From contig JAYPQA010000030.1 of assembly GCA_038131695.1 (NCBI GenBank), forward strand, positions 35,321 to 99,320: a DNA stretch of 64,000 bases, read 5' to 3'. Numbering within the stretch: position 1 is the stretch's first letter; the number at the start of each line of letters is the position of its first letter. Positions 19,010-27,670 of this stretch are shown here, in pieces. The notes beneath the pieces are model-generated. The model saw only the letters and a program-made list of their open reading frames with translations, was not told where the DNA came from and did no database searches. The stretch comes from JADHLK01 sp038131695. GTDB taxonomy: Bacteria > Pseudomonadota > Alphaproteobacteria > Puniceispirillales > Puniceispirillaceae. The position numbers and the translations under genes are program-made.

Positions 19010-20014
19010 ATGCAAGATGAGCGCATCCGAAATCTTCTGCAATCGAGCGTTGGGGCCGGCACGCTGAAAGTTGGCTTTTTGCTGGTGGAAAATTTTTCCA
19101 TGCTGGCCTTTGCCTCAGCCATTGAGCCGCTGCGCGCGGCCAATCGCATGGCAGAAACGCAGCTGTTTGACTGGGTTGTCGCCGGGGCGGCGGGTGAGAC
19201 TGTGCGGGCCTCAAACGGCATTACAGTCATGCCGGAACACACGCCGGACGCGCTGGCCCAATGCCGGCTGGTCTTTGTCTGCTCCGGTCTTGATGTGCAA
19301 AAATATACCGATAAGAGCCTGCTTAATCTGGTGCGCAGGCTGGATCGCAGCGGGGCGATTACCGGGGCGATTTGCACCGGAACCTATATCATGGCGGCGG
19401 CCGGGCTGCTGGATAACCGATCCTGCACCATCCATTGGGAGAATATAGACGGGCTGGCTGAGGAATTTCCGTTGCTGGAGGTGACCTCTGAGCTATTTGA
19501 AATTGATGATACCCGCATCACCTGTTCGGGCGGCACGGCGGCGCTGGATATGATACTTTATCTGATTGGCCAGGCGCATGGCCAGGTGCTGGCTGCCAAA
19601 GTCTCAGAACAATTTATCCATGACCGAATCCGCGATCCCTCTGACCGCCAGCGTATGGAATTGCGCTCGCGCCTTGGCGTGTCGCATCCCAAATTGCTGG
19701 CCGTTGTGGGCCATATGGAATCGCATTTGGAAGAACCGCTGTCCCAGACCCAGCTGGCCAGCATGGCGGGCTTGTCCACGCGGCAGCTGGAAAGGCTGTT
19801 CCGCAAATATCTGCGCACCACGCCGACGCGTTATTATCTCAATCTGCGGCTGGCCCGGGCGCGCCACCTGTTGCGGCAAACTTCCATGTCCATTCTATCG
19901 ATAGCCCTGGCGTGCGGTTTTGTGTCCGCCTCGCATTTTTCCAAATGCTACCGGGAAACCTATGGGCGCACCCCGCGCGCTGAACGGATTCCCGATGATA
20001 TGGCAAATGCCTAG
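19010..20014 (+). CDS. GlxA/GbdR-type regulator (DJ-1/PfpI domain plus AraC HTH)
   Basis: A 334-residue two-domain regulator. Residues about 20-190 form a DJ-1/PfpI-like sensor (GFLLVENFSMLAFASAIEPLRAAN, GAICTGTYIMAAAGLL), and about 220-320 form an AraC helix-turn-helix pair (LSQTQLASMAGLSTRQLERLFRKYL and IALACGFVSASHFSKCYRETYG). The ATG at 19010 follows GAGGTG. This family includes GbdR and CdhR, which respond to glycine betaine, dimethylglycine or carnitine. Its position divergent from formate-THF ligase suggests control of one-carbon metabolism from methylated amines (inference). Confidence 0.87.
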   Translation: MQDERIRNLLQSSVGAGTLKVGFLLVENFSMLAFASAIEPLRAANRMAETQLFDWVVAGAAGETVRASNGITVMPEHTPDALAQCRLVFVCSGLDVQKYTDKSLLNLVRRLDRSGAITGAICTGTYIMAAAGLLDNRSCTIHWENIDGLAEEFPLLEVTSELFEIDDTRITCSGGTAALDMILYLIGQAHGQVLAAKVSEQFIHDRIRDPSDRQRMELRSRLGVSHPKLLAVVGHMESHLEEPLSQTQLASMAGLSTRQLERLFRKYLRTTPTRYYLNLRLARARHLLRQTSMSILSIALACGFVSASHFSKCYRETYGRTPRAERIPDDMANA

Positions 20015-20038
20015 CGGGCGCCCGCCGCTGTTATGGGT

Positions 20039-20461
20039 TTAGCCCTCCTGTGCAGTATTGGCCGCGGCGCGAATGGCGCTGACCATGCTGGCCAGCCCGT
20101 TGCGGCGGGTTGCTGACAAATGCTTGTCGAGACCAATTTTGGCCAGGAAATCAGGCTCGGTTGCCAGAATATCGGCAGCTGTCTTGTCTGAATAAACCCG
20201 CAGCAGCAAGGCGATCAGCCCGCGCACAATAGCCGCATCGGAATCCGCAAAATAGCGCAGCTGCCCGTCCGCCTGCTGTTCGGCGGCAAACCAGACTGTT
20301 GATTGGCAACCGGATAATTTGCAGCCATCCACCCGGTATTTGTCCGGCAGGGGGGGCAGCTGGCGGCCCTGATCAATCAGCTGTTCATATTTGTCCGCCC
20401 AGTCATCAAAAAAGCTGAACTCCTCAATGATTTCGGCAGCGGCCTGTTCGGTTGCGCGCAT
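20039..20461 (-). CDS. sufE: SufE family Fe-S cluster assembly protein
   Basis: A 140-residue protein with the SufE core: YRVDGCKLSGCQSTVW puts the sulfur-accepting Cys at about residue 52, and RGLIALLLRVYSDKT follows in the second half. SufE takes persulfide from the desulfurase SufS and stimulates it. No other suf gene is nearby, as is common for stand-alone alphaproteobacterial sufE. Confidence 0.9.
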   Translation of the reverse strand: MRATEQAAAEIIEEFSFFDDWADKYEQLIDQGRQLPPLPDKYRVDGCKLSGCQSTVWFAAEQQADGQLRYFADSDAAIVRGLIALLLRVYSDKTAADILATEPDFLAKIGLDKHLSATRRNGLASMVSAIRAAANTAQEG

Positions 20462-20715
20462 GGGCTGTTATCTTTCCTTATTGCGGCGGCCGGATAGCTG
20501 TGGCCGGGTTGGCGGGCCGCCGGTTTTGTTCCCTTTGCCATTCCCCTCTTGCCTTGGGCTGGCAGCAGGGGCAAAACTGACATGGGAAGGGCGGGCGTGT
20601 TTTTCAAGGTGAAACTAGACCGCCTGCTGGCACAGCACAAGCCGTGCCGGATAAATCTCTTGCCGGGCATGGCCAGAAGGCCGGCCCGCCAGCACAGGCT
20701 GAAGGGCGTTTTTGG

Positions 20716-22221
20716 ATGACCGGTCGCGATTTTGGCAGCAGCACTATGGACAGGGCAGATTATCTGCTGCTGGGGGCAGTTTTGCTGGCCTTTCTGGCGC
20801 GGCTCTGGCTGCTGCTGGTCTCGCCGCTGGAGCCGGGGGTGGATGAGGCGCAATATTGGGTCTGGTCGCAGGATCCCGGCCTTGGCTATTATTCCAAACC
20901 GCCGCTGATTGCCTGGCTGATAGGCCTCAGCCATTGGCTGCTGGGCCATCATGTCTTTGCCATCCGGCTGCCGGCCCTTGTGATCCAGACGGCCAATATC
21001 CTGCTCATCTGGCAGGCCGGGCGCCTGCTTTTCGGGGCTGCGGCGGGCCGCTGGGCGGGTTTTGGCTGGCTGTTACTGCCAGCGGTCGGGATGGGCAGCT
21101 TTTTCATCTCCACCGATACGCCGCTGCTGTTTTTCTGGCTGTTGGGGCTGGTCTGCCTGATCAGCGCGATGCGGCCGGCCCGGTCGGGCGGGCGCTGGTT
21201 CTTTCTGGCCGGGCTCAGCCTTGGGTTCGGGATGCTGGCAAAATATGCGGCCATCTGGTTTCTGGCCGGGCTGGTCATTTGGCTGGTTCTGGACAGCAGG
21301 CAGGCGCGGGGCCGCCTGCGCCGCCTTGGCTTGTTTCTGGCCGGGCTTGTGCTGGCGGCCAGCCCGACGCTGATCTGGAATCTGGGCAATCAGGGCCAGA
21401 CCGTCCGGCATTTGTCAGAAAATGCCAATCTGGGCGGCGCGCCGGGCGGGCTGGGCGCGCTGGGTGATTTTCTGGCCTCGCAATTTCTGGTGTTCGGCCC
21501 GCTATTTTTAGTGCTGGGGCTGGCGGGTTTTGTCGGCGGCAGGGAGCGGCTGTTTCTGGCCTGTTTCTCGCTGCCGGTGCTGGCGGGCATCAGCTTGCAG
21601 GCGCTGTTGAGTGAAGCCAATGCCAACTGGGCAATCACCGCGGCTCCGGCGCTGATACTGGCTGCTGGCGGGCTGGCTGCGTCCGGCTGGGCGCGCTTTG
21701 CCAGCCTGGCCCTGCTGGTCAATGGCGGGCTGGCTGTGCTGTTGTTTGGCGTGCTGGCCACGGCCAGTCTGGGGCCCTTGCCGATTGCTTCTGATCCGCT
21801 GCGCCGTCTCAAGGGCTGGGAGGGGCTGGCGGGCGACATAACCCCCTATCTGGATCGCTATCAGGTGCAGACCCTGCTGGCGGACAGGCGCGATACGGCC
21901 AGTATTCTCAGCTGGTATTTGCATGGACGGCCCCTGAAGATAGAGGTCTGGGACCGGGATGGGGTGCCAGGCAATCATTTTGAGCTGACCGCCCCGTTCG
22001 GGCCGGATAGCAGCCTGCCTGTCCTGGGGCTGACCGGGCGACGCGACGGGCTGGCGGATCTGCCTGATCAGCTGGCGAGAGCCGGATTGGAGGGGGCCGA
22101 ATTGGACTGGGAATTGGACTGGGCCGAATTGGACTGGACCGGGCCGGTGGGCCAGTCAGACCGGGCGATCAGTGCCCGCCGCACCCGGCAGAAATATTTT
22201 TTTATCGCCGGCGGGAGCTGA
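20716..22221 (+). CDS. GT39/ArnT-like membrane glycosyltransferase
   Basis: A polytopic protein of about 500 residues. The first periplasmic loop carries PGVDEAQYWVWSQDPGLGYY and SKPPLIAW, with the acidic residue and metal-binding pattern of lipid-linked-sugar transferases (ArnT/PMT, GT39 or GT83). Ten or more membrane helices follow. The ATG at 20716, preceded by GAAGGG, is chosen; a GTG at 20644 would add a non-hydrophobic leader. The C-terminal soluble part holds an in-frame tandem repeat of ELDW units (22098-22140). It probably modifies lipid A or another envelope glycan using a polyprenyl-phosphate sugar. Confidence 0.78.
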   Translation: MTGRDFGSSTMDRADYLLLGAVLLAFLARLWLLLVSPLEPGVDEAQYWVWSQDPGLGYYSKPPLIAWLIGLSHWLLGHHVFAIRLPALVIQTANILLIWQAGRLLFGAAAGRWAGFGWLLLPAVGMGSFFISTDTPLLFFWLLGLVCLISAMRPARSGGRWFFLAGLSLGFGMLAKYAAIWFLAGLVIWLVLDSRQARGRLRRLGLFLAGLVLAASPTLIWNLGNQGQTVRHLSENANLGGAPGGLGALGDFLASQFLVFGPLFLVLGLAGFVGGRERLFLACFSLPVLAGISLQALLSEANANWAITAAPALILAAGGLAASGWARFASLALLVNGGLAVLLFGVLATASLGPLPIASDPLRRLKGWEGLAGDITPYLDRYQVQTLLADRRDTASILSWYLHGRPLKIEVWDRDGVPGNHFELTAPFGPDSSLPVLGLTGRRDGLADLPDQLARAGLEGAELDWELDWAELDWTGPVGQSDRAISARRTRQKYFFIAGGS

Positions 22222-22246
22222 GCAGGCAGATAGCGGGAAACAGGCT

Positions 22247-22678
22247 TTATTCTGCCCGTGACAGGGCCTTGCGAAAGGCAGCCAGCGTTTCTGCGCTGAC
22301 ATGATGTTCCAGCCCTTCAGCATCTTCTTCGGCAATTTCGGCCTCGACACCAATATGCACCAGAAAATCTCTCACCAGCTGATGGCGCTGGCGACAGGCC
22401 TCAGCCAGCTCGCGTCCGGCTTGCGTCAAAAAGATGGATCGGTAGGGCCGCGTCTCGGCCAGCCCCTCTCTTTGCAGGCGCTGTATCGTGGCATTGACAG
22501 TCGGGGCGGTGACGCCGAATCGCTGGGCCAGATCAACCGCGCGGGCTTCGCCTGTCTCATCGATCAGCTCGGCGATCATCTCCACATAATCCTCGGCGAT
22601 CTCGGATTGGTGGGCGCGCCGAATCCGCTCAAACTTCGCGGCTGATTGTTCGGTGCTGCTGGTTTTTTCCAACGCCAA
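22247..22678 (-). CDS. mntR: DtxR/MntR-family metal-dependent repressor
   Basis: A 143-residue regulator. A winged helix (ARAVDLAQRFGVTAPTVNATIQRLQREGLAE) is followed by a dimerisation and metal-binding domain (RHQLVRDFLVHIGV and EEDAEGLEHHVSAETL) matching proteobacterial MntR. It lacks the SH3-like third domain of DtxR, as MntR does. It would repress manganese uptake genes when Mn is sufficient; no manganese transporter lies beside it in this window. Confidence 0.88.
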   Translation of the reverse strand: MALEKTSSTEQSAAKFERIRRAHQSEIAEDYVEMIAELIDETGEARAVDLAQRFGVTAPTVNATIQRLQREGLAETRPYRSIFLTQAGRELAEACRQRHQLVRDFLVHIGVEAEIAEEDAEGLEHHVSAETLAAFRKALSRAE

Positions 22679-23016
22679 TCTCGTCTCCCCTTTTTCCCGA
22701 ATCAGGACTCTGCGGGACAGCTGCCTGCAACCCAGTCATGCAACCCAGTTCCCGCGATTAGCTCCAGCCGGACAAAGCCTCTGGCACGCAGCTGGCCAGA
22801 GTTGCAGACCTACAGATAGACAAGAAGTTTAGGTGATGCAAACTTTTTTGTATTTTTTTATTTTGGCTGGTTTATGGCACGCTGCCCGCTGTCCGGTATG
22901 ATTTTGATTGACCTTGCCGGACGGCCCCGCCAAAAAAGGGGCGGACCAAACGGCCCTCTGCGGCACTGCCGCCCAAGATGTTGGCCTGCCGTAAAAAAGC
23001 ACAGGGAGCAGAAAAG
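22679..23016. promoter_or_regulatory. intergenic region between mntR and the DUF1244 gene
   Basis: No gene is seen in these 338 bases. A strongly T-rich tract at about 22840-22866 (ACTTTTTTGTATTTTTTTATTTTGG) stands out against GC-rich surroundings and probably belongs to promoters of the divergent neighbours. Confidence 0.4.
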
Positions 23017-23328
23017 ATGTCACAGTCGGAAAACCTGACCGAAAGCCAGCAAACCGAATTGGAAGCGGCCGCCTTTCGCCGCCTTGTCGCGCATTTGCAA
23101 GCCCGCCCGGATGTGCAGAATATTGATCTGATGATTTTGTCCGGCTTTTGCCGCAACTGCCTGTCGCGCTGGGTGGGTGAGGCGGCTGCTGAAAAAGGGC
23201 TGGATATGGACCGCGATCAGGCGCGGGAAATGATTTACGGCATGGCTTATGAAGAGTGGAAAAAAGCCTATCAAAAAGAGGCCACCCCGGAACAGCAGGC
23301 AGCCTTGAAAGCCGCTTCCAAAGACTGA
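23017..23328 (+). CDS. DUF1244 family protein
   Basis: A 103-residue protein with the conserved core FRRLVAHLQARPDVQNIDLM and ILSGFCRNCLSRW, including the CRNC cysteine pair, then EMIYGMAYEEWKKAYQKEA. DUF1244 is widespread in proteobacteria and has no settled function. The ATG at 23017 follows CAGGGAGCAG. It sits 39 bases upstream of the GapR-like gene and probably shares its transcript. Confidence 0.88.
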   Translation: MSQSENLTESQQTELEAAAFRRLVAHLQARPDVQNIDLMILSGFCRNCLSRWVGEAAAEKGLDMDRDQAREMIYGMAYEEWKKAYQKEATPEQQAALKAASKD

Positions 23329-23367
23329 ACCAGCCTGCATCACACCAGCAAAGAAACGGAGCAAATC

Positions 23368-23625
23368 ATGGCCGAAAACGGGGACAGCAAAACCGCCACT
23401 TCTGAACAGCTGCGCCAATATATTGAGCGGGTAGAAAGGCTGGAAGAGGAAAAGCGCGCCTTGATGGCCGATATTCGCGATGTCTATTCAGAGGCGAAGG
23501 GAAACGGCTTTGAGCCAAAAATCATGCGCCGGATTGTCAAGATGCGGGCCATGGACAAGGACCTGCTTTCAGAAGAGGATTTTCTGATCTCCTCCTACCG
23601 TCAGGCTGTCGGGCTGGGCGAATGA
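23368..23625 (+). CDS. gapR: GapR-like nucleoid-associated protein (DUF2312)
   Basis: An 85-residue protein that matches the whole GapR/DUF2312 family: SEQLRQYIERVERLEEEKRA forms the long coiled-coil helix, then DIRDVYSEAKGNGFEPKIMRRI and a C-terminal helix. GapR clamps overtwisted, AT-rich DNA ahead of polymerases and supports gyrase in Caulobacter (family knowledge). The last 4 bases overlap pyrF as ATGA, so the two are co-translated. Confidence 0.88.
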   Translation: MAENGDSKTATSEQLRQYIERVERLEEEKRALMADIRDVYSEAKGNGFEPKIMRRIVKMRAMDKDLLSEEDFLISSYRQAVGLGE

Positions 23626-24530
23626 GCGGCAGCTTTGCAGACAGGCTGGCGGCCGCGCTGGAAAAAAGCGGCACGCCGCTCTGCATGGGCCTTGATCCGC
23701 ACCCGGCCTTGCTGCCTGCCTTTTTGGCTGATCACGAGCCGGTCGAGGCCCTCCGCCTGTTTGGCCAGCTGGCCATAGAGGCGGCAGCTGATGCCGGGCT
23801 GCCCGCGGTCAAGCCGCAAGTGGCCCTGTTTGAACAGCATGGCCCGGCGGGCATGGGTGTGCTGGCCGAGCTGGGTGACCAGGCGCGCCAGGCAGGCTTG
23901 CTGGTTATCATGGATGCCAAGCGCGGCGATATTGGCTCGACCTCGGCGGCCTATGCGGCGGCCTGGCTGGGGCCGGATGCCCCGTTTGTGGCAGATGCGC
24001 TGACCGTCAATCCCTTTATGGGGATGGATACGCTGATACCCTTTATTGAGGCCGCCGCCAGCAATGGGCGCGGGCTGTTTGTTCTGGTCCGCACCAGCAA
24101 TGAGGGGTCCGGCGATTTGCAGGATCTGGAGGTGGGCGGAAAGCCGGTCTGGCAACAGCTGGCCGATCAGCTGGCCCAGCTGGAAAAGGGCGCGGCCGCC
24201 TCGCTGGCTGGCAATTCCGGCTGGTCCGGGCTGGGCGTTGTGGTCGGTGCCACCCGCCCGCAACAGGCAGAAGCCTTGCGCATTATTTTGCCTAATGCGC
24301 CTTTTTTGATCCCCGGCTATGGCGCGCAGGGGGCCGGGCCGGAGCGCGCCCGTGCCGGCCTTGTCTGGCAGGCAACACACTGGCAGGGCGGTCTGATCAA
24401 CAGCGCCCGCGGCCTGACCGGAAGCGATGCGGCCCGCCAGGCCAATTCAGCAGACAGCTTCCGCAACGCGGTGCTGGCGGCGGTGCATCAGGCGCGGGCC
24501 GAGCTGGACAGCCCGCCGGACGCCCGCTAA
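23622..24530 (+). CDS. pyrF: orotidine 5'-phosphate decarboxylase, type 2
   Basis: Makes UMP from OMP. The 302-residue length and the blocks MGLDPHP, AVKPQVALFEQHG and MDAKRGDIGSTSAAYA (Asp-Lys-Asp catalytic set) identify the longer type 2 enzyme, as does NSARGLTG near the end. It starts within the gapR stop codon. Pairing of pyrF with a nucleoid protein gene is not an obvious functional link. Confidence 0.92.
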   Translation: MSGSFADRLAAALEKSGTPLCMGLDPHPALLPAFLADHEPVEALRLFGQLAIEAAADAGLPAVKPQVALFEQHGPAGMGVLAELGDQARQAGLLVIMDAKRGDIGSTSAAYAAAWLGPDAPFVADALTVNPFMGMDTLIPFIEAAASNGRGLFVLVRTSNEGSGDLQDLEVGGKPVWQQLADQLAQLEKGAAASLAGNSGWSGLGVVVGATRPQQAEALRIILPNAPFLIPGYGAQGAGPERARAGLVWQATHWQGGLINSARGLTGSDAARQANSADSFRNAVLAAVHQARAELDSPPDAR

Positions 24531-24747
24531 ACCCTCTTTGCTCATGCCATTCTTTTTATGCCGGTCTTTTTATGCCGGTCTTTGCCGGGCTGGGCGGCCT
24601 GTGCGGCTGGTCGGCCGGATCACGCTATTTCCCGGTCAGCGTAACAAAGGCTTGATCTGAATCTTTAATCGGCCCAAAATATCCAAAGGTTGTAACATCT
24701 GTATGAATTAAAATTTTTGCGGTTAACATTCTGTTAAGGAATTCGGC
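24531..24747. promoter_or_regulatory. AT-rich leader upstream of the double cold-shock gene
   Basis: About 217 bases without a gene. Two tandem copies of TTTTTATGCCGGTC lie at about 24553-24582. A strikingly AT-rich patch at 24690-24740, just before the ATG, is the likely promoter and untranslated leader; long leaders are usual for cold-shock genes. Confidence 0.45.
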
Positions 24748-25218
24748 ATGGAAGAAGAGAGCGTCGAGGCTGCGGAAGTCATCTGGTATAATGATCGCAA
24801 GGGGTTTGGCTTTGTTACCATAGGTGAGGATGAGGTTTTTCTGCATCGCTCGGCATTGGACAGGTTTGGCCTTATTTCCGTCTACACCAATGATCTGCTG
24901 AAGGTGACCACCACAGTCAATGAAAAGGGGCCAGTGGTAAATGATATTGTGGGGATTGAACGCAATCAGCAATTGCCTGATGAGGTGCCTGCCGGGCTGG
25001 ACGGGGCTGAGGTATCGGACATTGTCAAATTCTTAAACCCGGTCAAGGGCTATGGGTTTGTAGAACAGGGCGATGATATGCGTGATGTCTTTGTGCATCT
25101 GCGAACCTTGCGCAGCTGTGGCATCCACAATCTGGTCGAAGGCCAGCGTTTGCTGATGAATGTCACAGATGACGGGCGCGGGCCGCAAGCCCGGCTGGTG
25201 CGGCTGTTGCAGCAATAG
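24748..25218 (+). CDS. tandem cold-shock domain protein
   Basis: A 156-residue protein with two cold-shock domains. The first contains WYNDRKGFGFVTIGEDEVFLH (RNP1-like KGFGFV, RNP2-like VFLH) at about 12-35; the second contains VKFLNPVKGYGFVEQGDDMR and DVFVHLRTLRSCG at about 91-122. Double-domain Csps are typical of alphaproteobacteria and bind single-stranded RNA or DNA. No stretch codes between the domains beyond a short acidic linker. Confidence 0.9.
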   Translation: MEEESVEAAEVIWYNDRKGFGFVTIGEDEVFLHRSALDRFGLISVYTNDLLKVTTTVNEKGPVVNDIVGIERNQQLPDEVPAGLDGAEVSDIVKFLNPVKGYGFVEQGDDMRDVFVHLRTLRSCGIHNLVEGQRLLMNVTDDGRGPQARLVRLLQQ

Positions 25219-25221
25219 GCC

Positions 25222-25290
25222 GGCCCGGACAAAGACAAGCCCGGACAAAAAGAAAGCCCGACAAAAAGAAAGCTGGACAAAAGCCGGGGC
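25222..25290. repeat. degenerate tandem repeat of GGACAAAAAGAAAGCCC-like units
   Basis: Four to five imperfect copies of a 16-18 base unit follow directly after the cold-shock gene stop. There are no spacers or palindromic units, so it is not CRISPR. Copy-slippage is the simplest origin. Confidence 0.6.
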
Positions 25291-25427
25291 CCTGTCACAC
25301 TTTTCATCCAAGGCAGGTGGACAGGGCTGTTCCGGCCCGCTCCCCTTGCGCGCTGATTGGGCACTCTGTCTGATTGGCTGGAAGAAGTAAGGGGAGGGGG
25401 ATCAGCCATGCGCCGGTCAACAGGTCA

Positions 25428-26642
25428 ATGAGCGGGTCAATTTGGCGTTCGGCCTGGATGCCGATTTTGCTGACAGCGGCGATTATTGTCTCGCTCAGCA
25501 TGGGTATCCGGCAAACCATGGGGCTGTTTCTGGGCCCGGTTTCCGCTGAAATGGGCACCGGCAGGGAGCTGTTTTCCTTTGCCATTGCCTTGCAGAATCT
25601 GTGCTGGGGGCTGGCTTCGCCTGTGTTTGGCGCGCTGGCGGACAAATATGGCCCCTCGCGCATCACGGTTCTGGGCGGTTTTATCTATATGGCTGGTCTG
25701 GCGATGATGACCGGGCTGCTCTCGCCAGTCGGGTTGGTCGGCGCGCAAATCCTGATCGGCATTGGCATGGGCAGTGCGGGGATGTCTATCGCGCTGGGTG
25801 CGGTCGCCCGCGCCACCCCCAGAGAGCACCAATCGCTGGCGCTGGGTCTGGTGACCAGCTTTGGGTCGTTTGGCCAATTTGCGCTGATCCCGGCCAGCCA
25901 ATGGGCGATAAACGGCTTTGGCTGGCAGACTGCCATGCTGATGCTGACGGTTGCCACGCTGGGTATTGTGGCGGCTGGCTTTGGGCTGCGCGGCACGGAT
26001 AGCAAGTCCGGCGGGCCGGATATTCTGGCCGGGCTGAAGGTCGGAGAGGCGCTGACCACGGCCTTGCGATCACGCAATTATGTTCTGCTGACGCTGGGAT
26101 TTTTTGTTTGCGGCGTGCAGGTCATGTTTATCGGCACGCATTTGCCGGCCTATCTCAATGATGTGGGTCTGGACAGCCAGATAGCCAGCTGGGCCCTCGC
26201 GCTTATCGGCCTGTTCAACATTATTGGCTCGCTTTTATGTGGCTGGCTGGGCGGGCGCTATTCCAAGCGCAAGGTGCTGGCCTTTGTCTATCTGCTGCGA
26301 TCGGTGGTGATACTAGTCTTTATTTCCCTGCCGCCCAGCCCGGCGACTGCGCTGCTGTTCGGGGCGGCTATCGGCTTGCTCTGGCTGGGCACAATTCCGC
26401 TGACCAGCGCGCTGATTGTGGTGTTTTTTGGCCCGGCATTCCTGTCCATGCTCTATGGGCTGGTTTTTCTGTCACATCAGGTCGGCTCCTTCATCGGGGC
26501 CTGGGCAGGCGGATTTGTCTATGACATGACCGGCACTTATGATCTGGTCTGGTGGCTGACTATCCTGACCGGCCTGTTCGCCTTTGTTGTGCATTGGATG
26601 ATCGATGAGGAGGCTGAAGAGGCCAGACCGGCCCCCGCCTGA
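25428..26642 (+). CDS. MFS transporter (OFA/monocarboxylate-like)
   Basis: A polytopic carrier of about 404 residues with twelve predicted helices; ADKYGPSRITVLGG between helices 2 and 3 is the MFS loop motif, and GGRYSKRKVL is its counterpart in the second half. The substrate is not evident. The ATG at 25428 has no good ribosome site, but GGGGAGGGGG stands before an ATG at 25408 opening a 7-codon reading (MRRSTGQ) whose TGA overlaps ATG 25428. Either a coupled leader peptide or a one-base indel at the true start is possible. Confidence 0.82.
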   Translation: MSGSIWRSAWMPILLTAAIIVSLSMGIRQTMGLFLGPVSAEMGTGRELFSFAIALQNLCWGLASPVFGALADKYGPSRITVLGGFIYMAGLAMMTGLLSPVGLVGAQILIGIGMGSAGMSIALGAVARATPREHQSLALGLVTSFGSFGQFALIPASQWAINGFGWQTAMLMLTVATLGIVAAGFGLRGTDSKSGGPDILAGLKVGEALTTALRSRNYVLLTLGFFVCGVQVMFIGTHLPAYLNDVGLDSQIASWALALIGLFNIIGSLLCGWLGGRYSKRKVLAFVYLLRSVVILVFISLPPSPATALLFGAAIGLLWLGTIPLTSALIVVFFGPAFLSMLYGLVFLSHQVGSFIGAWAGGFVYDMTGTYDLVWWLTILTGLFAFVVHWMIDEEAEEARPAPA

Positions 26643-26653
26643 ACAGGGGGGTG

Positions 26654-27592
26654 TCAGCTATCCTGCATCCCCAGCCAGCGTTCGGCATCCAGGGCCGCCA
26701 TACAGCCCATGCCAGCTGCCGTGACCGCCTGCCGGTAGATTTTGTCAACACAGTCACCTGCGGCAAAAATCCCGTCTATGCTGGTGCGGGCCGTTCCGGG
26801 CGCAACGGTGATATAGCCCTCGCCATCCAGCTCTATCGCATCGCCAAAAGCGGCCGTGGCCGGGTCATGGCCAATCGCAACAAACAGCCCATGCACCTCT
26901 ATCTGTTCATCCGGCCCGCCATCGCTGGCAGACAGGCGCAGCCCGGTCACCCCGCGCCCATCGCCCAGCACTTCGGCCACCTGCCGGTTCCAGCGCACCG
27001 AGATTTTCGGATGTTTCAGGAGCCGCTCCTGCATAATCTGCTCAGCGCGCAGACTGTCGCGGCGATGGATCAAGGTAACAGAGTCACAAATATTGGCCAG
27101 ATAAAGTGCCTCTTCCCCAGCGGTATTGCCGCCGCCAACCACGGCGACATTCTGCTGGCGAAAGAAAAACCCGTCACAGGTCGCACAGGCTGATACGCCG
27201 CGCCCGTTGAAGGCCTGTTCCGATTCAAGGCCCAGCCAGCGGGCCTGCGCCCCGGTCGCCAGAATAACACTGTCTGCGGTCATCTGCTTGCCACTATCCA
27301 GCGTCAGGGTGAAGGGCCGTGTGCTGCTGTCAAGGGCGGTCACCAGATCATAGACCATGCGGGTGCCGACTTTTTCCGCTTGCGCCTGCATCTGTTCCAT
27401 CAGCCAGGGGCCTTGCACCACATCGGCAAATCCCGGGTAATTTTCCACATCTGTCGTGATGGTCAGCTGGCCGCCGGGCTGCAGGCCCGCGATAACCACC
27501 GGCTGAAGATTTGCGCGCGCGGCATAGATGGCCGCTGTCAGGCCAGCTGATCCGGCCCCGATGATGACAAGTCTTTCATGATTTTCCGACAT
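26654..27592 (-). CDS. trxB: thioredoxin reductase
   Basis: A 312-residue NADPH-dependent flavoenzyme. GAGSAGLTAAIYAARA is the FAD site, CATCDG the redox-active disulfide, VVGGGNTAGEEALYL the NADPH site, and GIFAAGDCVDKIYRQAVTAAGMGC the second FAD motif. It keeps thioredoxin reduced. It is convergent with the MFS gene, with 11 bases between stops. Confidence 0.95.
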   Translation of the reverse strand: MSENHERLVIIGAGSAGLTAAIYAARANLQPVVIAGLQPGGQLTITTDVENYPGFADVVQGPWLMEQMQAQAEKVGTRMVYDLVTALDSSTRPFTLTLDSGKQMTADSVILATGAQARWLGLESEQAFNGRGVSACATCDGFFFRQQNVAVVGGGNTAGEEALYLANICDSVTLIHRRDSLRAEQIMQERLLKHPKISVRWNRQVAEVLGDGRGVTGLRLSASDGGPDEQIEVHGLFVAIGHDPATAAFGDAIELDGEGYITVAPGTARTSIDGIFAAGDCVDKIYRQAVTAAGMGCMAALDAERWLGMQDS

Positions 27593-27670
27593 CGGAGCAC
27601 CCCCCTTTTTTGACCAGAGACAGACCAGGCTGAAAACAGCTATTATGTGTTAAAAGGAGCGCACCTCAAA

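Noticed and set aside
25222..25290. Possible CRISPR array
   Set aside because: The units are imperfect, abut one another without spacers and have no nearby cas genes.
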